IMG/VR virus record: IMGVR_UViG_3300028025_004186
Coordinates: 1-64,000 of that record
Length of the DNA stretch: 64,000 nucleotides
DNA from: a virus
Direction: 5' to 3' (one strand)
Under the pieces are notes generated by a model that was given only the letters and a program-made list of their open reading frames with translations, had not been told where the DNA came from and did not search any database. Below are positions 58,387-64,000 of this stretch, in pieces (within the stretch, counting starts at the first letter, position 1; the number at the start of each line of letters is the position of its first letter). A program made the position numbers and the translations under genes.

Positions 58387-58614
58387 ATGGGCCGTTATAT
58401 AACTATATCACAAGAAGTTGATGTTGATATTGATATGGAAGACTTTGACACCAGCGAACTAGTTCAAGAACTTGAGCGTCGCGGAGCAGGTGCCACAGAC
58501 TACGGCGATGGTAAAGACATATTAAGAGCTATCTACGAAAAACGTAGACTAGGCAAAGATTATCAAGCAGACCTAGACCAACTTATCTGGATGGGCCTAG
58601 GTAAAACATTATAA
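58387..58614 (+). CDS. Small acidic hypothetical protein (75 aa)
   Basis: A 75-residue protein, very acidic at the start (VDVDIDMEDFDTSELVQEL) and basic in the middle. An AAAGGA site precedes the ATG. It stands among tRNA genes directly after the structured RNA. Unrecognised. Confidence 0.6.
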   Translation: MGRYITISQEVDVDIDMEDFDTSELVQELERRGAGATDYGDGKDILRAIYEKRRLGKDYQADLDQLIWMGLGKTL

Positions 58615-58626
58615 GAATAGATGTAT

Positions 58627-58721
58627 GGAGCGTTGGCCGAGTCGGTCGAAGGCACTTTCCTGCTAAGAAAGCATCGGGGCTAAAACTCTGATCGTTGGTT
58701 CGAATCCAACACGCTCCGCCA
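58627..58721 (+). tRNA. tRNA-Ser (GCT)
   Basis: A class II tRNA with a long variable arm. The acceptor GGAGCGT pairs with ACGCTCC, the anticodon stem CTTTC/GAAAG holds CTGCTAA (anticodon GCT), and CCA is encoded (58719-58721). Confidence 0.93.
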
Positions 58722-58728
58722 AAACAAT

Positions 58729-58802
58729 TCCGGTGTAGTATAGTGGCAGTGCAACGGTCTCCAAAACCGTGAGTGGCAGTTCGATTCTGTCCACCGGAGC
58801 CA
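58729..58802 (+). tRNA. tRNA-Trp (CCA)
   Basis: The acceptor TCCGGTG pairs with CACCGGA. The anticodon stem ACGGT/ACCGT holds CTCCAAA (anticodon CCA). The 3' CCA is encoded (58800-58802). It starts 7 bases after tRNA-Ser. Confidence 0.93.
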
Positions 58803-58821
58803 ATAAAATAGTGAGACATCC

Positions 58822-59850
58822 ATGCAAGACAATAGCAACACAGGTGAACAACTCATTAAAAGTTATTATAACTTCACCGAAGATCAATGGAATCACATAC
58901 TATCAAAAACCTTTGACAAACGCTATTATGAGTATGCCAGTCGCAAGGCTTGGTTTCTTGAGCAATCTGATGACCAGCGCGATCGAAGATATGATATCAA
59001 TCCTTTACGTAGTTGGAAAAAATCATATGATGCAATTAGAGATGTATCCTGGCCAAACTGTGACACAGTGGAAGAATTTAAAAATCTTCCTGAAGCAATA
59101 AAGCATGAATGCATCAATGTGCATAATTTCAGTGCAGATCAATGGCTCAACAAAGATATTGCATTTGATCAATGGCAAGAAGACACAACCTGGAACATTC
59201 AGACATTTGACTTAATTAGACTCAACTATATTATTGTAGAAAACTTAGAATTTATCACTGGTAAAAAAGTTGTTGATTTTGCCGGGCACATAGGATTTTT
59301 TGCTGGGTGCTGTTTACACAATGGTGCCAGCACTGTGACATTTACCAATATCAAAGAAGAATGTGTTGCAATTGGTGATGAGATGTTGAGTCTTATAGAA
59401 CCCAACACACACCGGCATCAATCAATGGTTGCCGACATCCATGATTACGATTACAATCGTCAGATCTGTCAGGAACAAGATACTGTTATGTTATTGGGCA
59501 TCATGGATATTGTGTATGATCACTACAAGATATTAGAATCAATTGCCAACTGTGCGCCTAAAACTATTATCATCGAACATGTAGAACCAATAAAAATTCT
59601 TGATCATCCTGAGCCGCTGGTGTATTGGTGGTCTGAAGTTACTCATACCACCTGGAAAGGGTATCACAAAGATTTAAAACCAATTGTAGTTGGTAGTCCA
59701 AACTCAAGTTGGTTTGATCTTGCCATGGATAGACTTGGATATACAAAACTCAAGCAAACACGATTTAAAATTTGGGAGGCAGCGGCCCAAGATTTTAGCA
59801 ATGAAGAAGATTTATCTCACCATACTGTGTATGTGTATGTGAAGCAATAA
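58822..59850 (+). CDS. SAM-methyltransferase-like protein
   Basis: A 342-residue protein. Residues 1-140 are charged and helical with many Trp and Tyr. From about residue 145 a class I methyltransferase pattern is seen: KKVVDFAGHIGFFAGCCLHNGAS (read in part) as motif I, TFTNIKEECVAIG, and DTVMLLGIMDIVYDHYKIL as the later strand. The layout resembles two-part tRNA-wobble methyltransferases, and tRNA genes lie beside it, but this is inference. It starts 19 bases after tRNA-Trp. Confidence 0.7.
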   Translation: MQDNSNTGEQLIKSYYNFTEDQWNHILSKTFDKRYYEYASRKAWFLEQSDDQRDRRYDINPLRSWKKSYDAIRDVSWPNCDTVEEFKNLPEAIKHECINVHNFSADQWLNKDIAFDQWQEDTTWNIQTFDLIRLNYIIVENLEFITGKKVVDFAGHIGFFAGCCLHNGASTVTFTNIKEECVAIGDEMLSLIEPNTHRHQSMVADIHDYDYNRQICQEQDTVMLLGIMDIVYDHYKILESIANCAPKTIIIEHVEPIKILDHPEPLVYWWSEVTHTTWKGYHKDLKPIVVGSPNSSWFDLAMDRLGYTKLKQTRFKIWEAAAQDFSNEEDLSHHTVYVYVKQ

Positions 59851-59864
59851 CCAAGGATATTGTT

Positions 59865-60110
59865 ATGACGACCGATTGGATAAGACGACATGTCAAAGCT
59901 AACCTTGTGGCCCGGTACGAACGAGAAATGCACAAGCTTCGTGGTGATCACAGTGATCAGCACACCATCGAAGAAAACATTAAAAAGTTATCCACCGAAG
60001 TAGAAATTATAGAGACTGAAGAAGAGCGTCGTGCTAGAATATTAGCCGAGGATGAGGAAGAGGAAAAACATTATCAAGAACAACGTGAAAGAATGAACAA
60101 AAATAAGTAG
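59865..60110 (+). CDS. Small charged helical protein (81 aa)
   Basis: An 81-residue protein of almost only charged residues, a long helix (KANLVARYEREMHKLRG, then TEEERRARILAEDEEEEKHYQEQ, read in part). Probably a coiled coil. Unrecognised; it is just upstream of dnaK. Confidence 0.6.
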   Translation: MTTDWIRRHVKANLVARYEREMHKLRGDHSDQHTIEENIKKLSTEVEIIETEEERRARILAEDEEEEKHYQEQRERMNKNK

Positions 60111-60130
60111 AAATATGTTATAATGTAAAA

Positions 60131-60137
60131 TAAATAG
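60131..60137 (+). promoter_or_regulatory. TATAAT and TAAATAG motifs before dnaK
   Basis: A TATAAT (60119-60124) and then TAAATAG lie about 60-80 bases before the dnaK ATG. No good -35 box and no heat-shock sigma32 consensus are seen. Confidence 0.35.
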
Positions 60138-60198
60138 TTACTTGTAAATGTGCCGACAGGGCATTTACAAAATCTTGCTTAATTCAAAGGAGAAAACA

Positions 60199-62076
60199 AT
60201 GAGCACAATTATAGGTATTGACCTCGGAACCACCAACTCATGCGTGGCTATTGTAGAAAACGGAACCCCAAAAGTAATTGAAAATTCAGAAGGCGCACGT
60301 ACTACGCCATCAATCGTCGCTTACACTGACGCCGAAGTGTTGGTTGGCGCACCAGCCAAACGTCAGGCAGTCACAAACCCCAAGAATACAATCCATGCAG
60401 CCAAGCGGTTGATTGGACGTAAGTTCAAAGAACAGGCTGTGCAAAAAGACCTTGATCTAATGCCATACAAAATCATGGCGGCCGCCAATGGTGATGCCTG
60501 GGTTGAAGCCAATGGAAAAGAACTAGCACCACCGCAAATTTCAGCAGAAGTATTGCGTAAGATGAAAAAGACTGCGGAAGACTATCTTGGTCACGAAGTC
60601 ACACAGGCCGTCATCACAGTACCCGCTTACTTCAATGACAGCCAGCGTCAAGCCACCAAAGACGCTGGTAAGATTGCTGGCCTGGAAGTGCTGCGTATTA
60701 TCAATGAACCAACAGCGGCTGCGCTGGCATATGGGGTAGACAAACAAGACAAAGTGGATCGCAAGGTTGCTGTGTATGACTTAGGTGGCGGCACGTTTGA
60801 CGTCAGTATTATTGAGATTGCCAATGTTGATGGCGACAAGCAAATTGAAGTGTTGTCAACAAACGGTGACACATTTCTAGGCGGAGAAGACTTTGATAAT
60901 CGTATCATGGACTATCTTGTTTCTGAATTTAAAAAGGATTCTGGTGTTGACCTCAGTAAAGATGTCATGGCACTACAACGTCTAAAAGAAGCAGCAGAGC
61001 GCACCAAGATTGAACTATCAAACAGCGCACAAACAGATGTAAACTTGCCGTATGTCACTGCTGATGCATCAGGTCCTAAACATTTAAATGTCAAGATGAC
61101 TCGTGCCAAGTTGGAAAGTCTTGTTGAAGACTTGATTCAACGCAGCCTAGAGCCATGCCGTCAGGCCATGACAGATGCCAAAGTATCGGCCGCAGACATT
61201 GACGAAGTTATTCTTGTGGGCGGCCAGACACGTATGCCCAAGGTGCAAGAAGCAGTGGAAAAGCTGTTTGGTAAAGCACCACGACGTGATGTCAATCCAG
61301 ACGAAGCAGTGGCTGCAGGTGCTGCCTTGCAAGGTGCTGTGCTAGGCGGTGAACGCAAAGACCTACTGTTGCTTGATGTAACACCATTGAGTCTTGGCAT
61401 TGAAACACAGGGTGGAGTGTTTACTAAGTTGATCAATAAGAACACCACTATTCCCACAAAGCATAGCCAAGTGTTCTCCACTGCTGACGACAATCAACCT
61501 GCTGTGACTATCAAAGTTGCGCAAGGCGAACGTGAACTATTCCAATACAACAAGTCATTGGGTGAATTTAATCTTGAAGGCATTGCACCAGCACGTCGTG
61601 GTGTGCCACAGATTGAAGTTACACTAGATATTGATGCCAATGGTATCATGCACGTATCAGCCAAAGACAAAAACACCGGCAAAGAAAACAAGATCACTAT
61701 CAAATCCAACTCAGGGCTAAGTGATGCTGAAGTTGAACAGATGATCAAGGATGCTGAACTCAATGCTGAAGCCGACAAGAAGCAACGTGAATCTATTGAA
61801 ACACGCAATCAAGCCGAATCACAGTTACACATGATTCGTGCCGAACTCAAGGAAGTGGAATCGCAGTTAACTGAGGAACAAAAAACCTCTGTCAACACTG
61901 CAATCACTGCGGTTGAAACTGCTGTGCAAGGCGATGACTTGGAAGCAATTAAATCTAGTCTGGATGAATTATTCAAGGCCGCTGCTCCGGTCTTTGAGGC
62001 CAAAGCCAAAGCATCTGAGCCCGCAGAACCTGTAGATGAAACAGTGGTTGACGCTGACTTCAAAGAAAGCAAATAA
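60199..62076 (+). CDS. dnaK: Hsp70 chaperone DnaK
   Basis: A full DnaK of 625 residues, started at the ATG at 60199 after CAAAGGAGA. The ATPase domain has [56 protein letters not shown] and [10 protein letters not shown]. The [16 protein letters not shown] linker and substrate-binding domain follow, and the helical lid ends with a DADFKESK tail. Sequence style is close to betaproteobacterial DnaK, suggesting capture from a host of that group. With phage DnaJ it could fold virion proteins or protect replication; GrpE would come from the host. Confidence 0.97.
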   Translation: MSTIIGIDLGTTNSCVAIVENGTPKVIENSEGARTTPSIVAYTDAEVLVGAPAKRQAVTNPKNTIHAAKRLIGRKFKEQAVQKDLDLMPYKIMAAANGDAWVEANGKELAPPQISAEVLRKMKKTAEDYLGHEVTQAVITVPAYFNDSQRQATKDAGKIAGLEVLRIINEPTAAALAYGVDKQDKVDRKVAVYDLGGGTFDVSIIEIANVDGDKQIEVLSTNGDTFLGGEDFDNRIMDYLVSEFKKDSGVDLSKDVMALQRLKEAAERTKIELSNSAQTDVNLPYVTADASGPKHLNVKMTRAKLESLVEDLIQRSLEPCRQAMTDAKVSAADIDEVILVGGQTRMPKVQEAVEKLFGKAPRRDVNPDEAVAAGAALQGAVLGGERKDLLLLDVTPLSLGIETQGGVFTKLINKNTTIPTKHSQVFSTADDNQPAVTIKVAQGERELFQYNKSLGEFNLEGIAPARRGVPQIEVTLDIDANGIMHVSAKDKNTGKENKITIKSNSGLSDAEVEQMIKDAELNAEADKKQRESIETRNQAESQLHMIRAELKEVESQLTEEQKTSVNTAITAVETAVQGDDLEAIKSSLDELFKAAAPVFEAKAKASEPAEPVDETVVDADFKESK

Positions 62077-62082
62077 AATCAA

Positions 62083-62106
62083 AGCCCAGCATGTCTGGGC
62101 TTTTTC
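62083..62106 (+). terminator. Rho-independent terminator after dnaK
   Basis: AGCCCAG (62083-62089) pairs with CTGGGCT (62095-62101) around the loop CATGT, followed by a T tract. It ends the dnaK transcript just before tRNA-Arg. Confidence 0.85.
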
Positions 62107-62116
62107 CTAAAAACAC

Positions 62117-62191
62117 CTGGCGTTCGTTCAATGGATAGGACATAGAGCTTCTACCTCTAGAATGTGGGTTCGATTCCTGCACGCCGGACCA
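62117..62191 (+). tRNA. tRNA-Arg (TCT)
   Basis: The acceptor CTGGCGT pairs with ACGCCGG (one T-G pair). The anticodon stem TAGAG/CTCTA holds CTTCTAC (anticodon TCT). CCA is encoded (62189-62191). Confidence 0.9.
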
Positions 62192-62201
62192 AAAAAACCA
62201 G

Positions 62202-62238
62202 CTAAATAGTAAACAGGGTTTTTGCCTGAACTATTTAG
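62202..62238 (+). promoter_or_regulatory. Inverted repeat holding TAAATA on both strands
   Basis: CTAAATAGT (62202-62210) and ACTATTTAG (62230-62238) are perfect inverted copies; inside, CAGG and CCTG also pair around GTTTTTG. So the late-type motif occurs on both strands, just before the TTG-started carboxypeptidase gene. It may be a regulatory hairpin, a two-way promoter or both. Confidence 0.5.
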
Positions 62239-62250
62239 ACGAGGTAACCA

Positions 62251-63093
62251 TTGAAAAAAATATTACTAATAGTTATTGCATTGTTATGTTTTGTCAGCAC
62301 TGCTGAAGCAAAAAAACGTCACCATCATCATCCACATCGCGCAGCAGTTAAAAAAGCAAAACATCATCCTGTTCGCACTGCAAATCCCATCAGTGTATGG
62401 GCATATGACATTAAGACACAATCACCCATTGTTGGGCATGGCACACAACTTGTTAGGCCCATGGCTAGTTTAACCAAGTTAATGACTGCCATGGTAAGTC
62501 TTGACCACAACAACAATCTTCAACAGACAATGTATTATCAAGGTCGGCCAGTGACTAGAGAACGATTATTTCAACGCCTGTTGATTCGCAGCGACAACAA
62601 CGTAGCAGAATTTCTAAGTCAAGATTATCCAGGTGGCCGTACTGCATTTCTCAATGCCATGAATCACAAGGCATCACGGTTGGCTATGTTGAACACACAC
62701 TTTGATGACCCATCGGGTCGTATTCAAACCAATGTCAGCACTGCTGAGGATGTTGGTAGAATGTTGGAAGCAGCACACGGATATCAAATCATACGTAGGA
62801 TTTCCACTTACCAAGATTTAGAAACCACCACAGTGGTACATCGTCGACACAAAACCTACACCAGCGTCAGTCATACCCCCAATACCAACACCATGGTACT
62901 GTCGGCTTTTCCTGAAGTAGTTGTAAGCAAAACTGGGTTTACCAATCCAGCTGGTTATTGCGTGGGAGTAGTGGTTGAACAAAACGGTCGCACTTATGCC
63001 GTGGTCATTATGGGTGCTCAAAATCGTTATCAAAGATTTGACAAAGTAAAAGAAGTCATGCATAATCATATTGTAACGGCTTCAAACATATAA
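62251..63093 (+). CDS. Exported D-alanyl-D-alanine carboxypeptidase-like protein (peptidase S11)
   Basis: A 280-residue protein with a Sec signal peptide (residues 1-20, ending STAEA), then a basic His/Lys stretch (KKRHHHHPHRAAVKK) and a penicillin-binding-protein domain of S11 type. The three catalytic motifs are visible: S-L-T-K at 73-76, S-D-N at 114-116 and K-T-G at 227-229. It should trim or cut cross-links of peptidoglycan in the periplasm (PBP7-like). The start is the TTG at 62251 after GAGGT. It may alter the envelope during infection, aid lysis or block other phages. Confidence 0.9.
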   Translation: MKKILLIVIALLCFVSTAEAKKRHHHHPHRAAVKKAKHHPVRTANPISVWAYDIKTQSPIVGHGTQLVRPMASLTKLMTAMVSLDHNNNLQQTMYYQGRPVTRERLFQRLLIRSDNNVAEFLSQDYPGGRTAFLNAMNHKASRLAMLNTHFDDPSGRIQTNVSTAEDVGRMLEAAHGYQIIRRISTYQDLETTTVVHRRHKTYTSVSHTPNTNTMVLSAFPEVVVSKTGFTNPAGYCVGVVVEQNGRTYAVVIMGAQNRYQRFDKVKEVMHNHIVTASNI

Positions 63094-63101
63094 AGAACGA
63101 T

Positions 63102-63175
63102 GCGGGGTTCGTATAATGGTAATACCTTAGCCTTCCAAGCTAAAGCCGAGGGTTCGATTCCCTTACCCCGCTCCA
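63102..63175 (+). tRNA. tRNA-Gly (TCC)
   Basis: The acceptor GCGGGGT pairs with ACCCCGC. The anticodon stem TTAGC/GCTAA holds CTTCCAA (anticodon TCC). CCA is encoded (63173-63175). Confidence 0.93.
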
Positions 63176-63183
63176 TAATTTAA

Positions 63184-63190
63184 GTAAATA
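63184..63190 (+). promoter_or_regulatory. Late-promoter-like GTAAATA
   Basis: GTAAATAAG lies 5 bases upstream of the ATG of a small membrane protein gene. Confidence 0.35.
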
Positions 63191-63195
63191 AGTGC

Positions 63196-63327
63196 ATGGG
63201 CACTGAACAGTTATACTTCGTTATTGGGTTCTTACTTGGCACAATGTTAACGGGCTGCTTGGTGGTATTTGCCTATGCACTCTGGCATGAATACTTGTTT
63301 AAACCCACCCCAGAGAAAGAAGAATAA
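63196..63327 (+). CDS. Small single-pass membrane protein (43 aa)
   Basis: A 43-residue frame starting MGTEQLYFVIG, with one membrane segment (about residues 5-28) and a charged end (KPTPEKEE). It lies between tRNA-Gly and the tmRNA. No ribosome site is clear. Unrecognised. Confidence 0.5.
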   Translation: MGTEQLYFVIGFLLGTMLTGCLVVFAYALWHEYLFKPTPEKEE

Positions 63328-63353
63328 AAGAATTGTTGTAATTCCTTTGGAGT

Positions 63354-63626
63354 AAAGGCATTCTGGACGTGGGTTCGACTCCCACCTGGTCCACCAGAAA
63401 CATATTTGCAGACCGTGCGACTCTTTGTGAAAAGGACCGTACTGCAGGACGAAGTGTGTTTCTGATGGGCCAGACCTGGCTTCGACAGGGTGAGATAGCA
63501 AAGAAGGCAACACGCCAGGCGATGGACGTAATCCAAGCAAACTAGTAACTGCAAACGCAGCTAACGACGAGGTTTTCGCTCTCGCAGCGTAATCTCCGGG
63601 GCAACTATGCCTTGTAACCCAAAATA
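63354..63626 (+). ncRNA. ssrA: Permuted two-piece tmRNA (ssrA)
   Basis: The acceptor piece comes first: T arm GTGGG-TTCGACT-CCCAC (63369-63385), then CTGGTCC, A and an encoded CCA ending at 63396. The coding piece starts with GGGCCAG at 63467, which pairs with CTGGTCC over 7 bp with a G3-U70 pair, the alanine identity mark. It continues with the conserved TGGCTTCGAC, and the tag reading frame is 63551-63592: GCA AAC GCA GCT AAC GAC GAG, then GTT to GCG and TAA, giving ANAANDEVFALAA. The intervening 70 bases (63397-63466) extend the acceptor stem (CAGAAACA with TGTTTCTG) and should be cut out. Exact 5' and 3' ends are approximate. Confidence 0.9.
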
Positions 63627-63629
63627 GTA

Positions 63630-63651
63630 AGCCCGCTTCGGCGGGCTTTTT
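63630..63651 (+). terminator. Rho-independent terminator after the tmRNA
   Basis: GCCCGC (63631-63636) and GCGGGC (63641-63646) pair around a TTCG loop, followed by five T. It ends the tmRNA precursor. Confidence 0.9.
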
Positions 63652-63671
63652 CACATCTGCAGATTTGCATT

Positions 63672-63680
63672 CTTAAATAC
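63672..63680 (+). promoter_or_regulatory. Late-promoter-like CTTAAATAC
   Basis: CTTAAATAC lies 15 bases before the final ATG of the window, followed by an AAGGAGA ribosome site. Confidence 0.4.
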
Positions 63681-63694
63681 AGCAAGGAGAGTAT

Positions 63695-64000
63695 ATGGGC
63701 GCACGAAGTCATCATTTAATTGTGGAATATCTTGATCAGTTGCAAGGATCAATTGTAGAGATTGGAGCTGGTCGTAATGAAGGCAGTACTGATTTTTTTG
63801 CTGGTATCGCAGCCTGCAGATCTGATTTACAATATCACAGTGTTGACTTTGACCCTGAGGCCCACAAAGTCATGGACAACTATGCTCTCAAAATATCCAA
63901 CATGCATTCGCATCTGATGCTGGGTGAAGATTTTCTAACAAATGTCCTTATTCCTTCAGGTGAGCGAGTATGTTGGGCATATCTTGACAATTTTGATTGG
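63695..64000 (+). CDS. SAM-methyltransferase-like protein (partial)
   Basis: The frame starts at the ATG at 63695, after AAGGAGA, and runs off the right edge with 102 residues visible. The stretch SIVEIGAGRNEGSTDFFAGI resembles methyltransferase motif I, and YHSVDFDPEAH resembles the acidic second motif. The rest is missing, so the target cannot be judged. Confidence 0.65.
   Translation, partial: MGARSHHLIVEYLDQLQGSIVEIGAGRNEGSTDFFAGIAACRSDLQYHSVDFDPEAHKVMDNYALKISNMHSHLMLGEDFLTNVLIPSGERVCWAYLDNFDW

Noticed and set aside
58086-58388. Minus-strand frame of 100 codons over structured RNA B
   Set aside because: The plus strand shows dense base pairing and all other genes are on the plus strand; the frame has no ribosome site.
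60119-60198. Heat-shock (sigma32) promoter before dnaK
   Set aside because: No CTTGAA and CCCCAT boxes with proper spacing are present; only a TATAAT and a TAAATAG motif.
63247-63654. Minus-strand frame of 135 codons over the tmRNA
   Set aside because: It covers the full permuted tmRNA and its terminator, and its sequence has no protein-like pattern; it is a shadow of the RNA gene.
1-64000. Integrase, transposase or other mobile element
   Set aside because: No recombinase motifs, terminal repeats or target duplications were seen on either strand.

Overview
This window is part of a large tailed-phage (caudovirus) genome of T4-like type. The evidence is a family B DNA polymerase next to a gp45-like sliding clamp, a T4 RNase H-like 5' nuclease, a block of genes whose products begin with the T4-type capsid-targeting peptide (M-R-A-x-E-F-I-x-E), and a recurrent TAAATA promoter-like motif in front of genes. 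All 87 supported coding regions (two of them cut by the window ends) lie on the plus strand, and most adjacent genes overlap by 1-40 bases. The phage carries six tRNA genes and a two-piece, circularly permuted tmRNA. The predicted tmRNA tag ends in FALAA and the DnaK resembles betaproteobacterial DnaK. Together these suggest, without proving, a betaproteobacterial host. No integrase, insertion sequence or CRISPR array was seen.

Layout. 1-6.6 kb: a protein with a Lys/Ala/Pro-rich tail, small unknown proteins, DnaJ, a ClpA-type unfoldase and small beta-rich proteins. 6.6-9.1 kb: a nucleotidylyltransferase, a methyltransferase-like protein and a GT-A glycosyltransferase. 9.1-14 kb: a 1652-residue multi-enzyme protein (nucleotidyltransferase, HExxH protease, HAD phosphatase, amidoligase-like domain, C-terminal repeats). 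14-26 kb: the capsid-targeting array. It includes a lysozyme-like protein, a kinase-like protein, an ADP-ribosyltransferase-like protein, a ParB-like/nucleotidyltransferase protein and a 938-residue protein built of small modules joined by a V-x-E-G motif. A B12/radical SAM enzyme and a Dps-like protein are embedded in it. 27-33 kb: a radical SAM protein and the replication core (DsbA-like regulator, DNA polymerase, sliding clamp). 33-50 kb: nucleotide, base and sugar modification genes. These include a kinase-nucleotidylyltransferase fusion, a DpdA-like transglycosylase, FolE, QueD-like and QueE-like proteins, two more radical SAM proteins, glycosyltransferases, an SDR epimerase, oxygenase-like folds, a HIT protein, a phosphoribosyltransferase and a MazG-like protein. 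50-57.7 kb: DUF2061 membrane proteins, a TauD-like protein, tandem SGNH-like paralogs, the 5' nuclease and a metallophosphoesterase. 57.7-64 kb: tRNAs with two highly structured non-coding stretches, methyltransferase-like proteins, DnaK, a secreted D-Ala-D-Ala carboxypeptidase-like enzyme, the permuted tmRNA and the start of another methyltransferase-like gene.

How the genes fit together. FolE, QueD, QueE and DpdA point to guanine replacement in phage DNA by a 7-deazaguanine; QueC is not in the window. The capsid-targeting array predicts a set of proteins packed into the head, probably trimmed by a prohead protease encoded elsewhere, and delivered on infection, as with T4 internal proteins and Alt. 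DnaJ, DnaK and ClpA form a phage-borne protein quality-control set. The most unusual items are the modular 938-residue protein, the structured RNAs between the tRNAs, the permuted phage tmRNA, and the combination of a capsid-targeting peptide with a Tat-like signal on a lysozyme.
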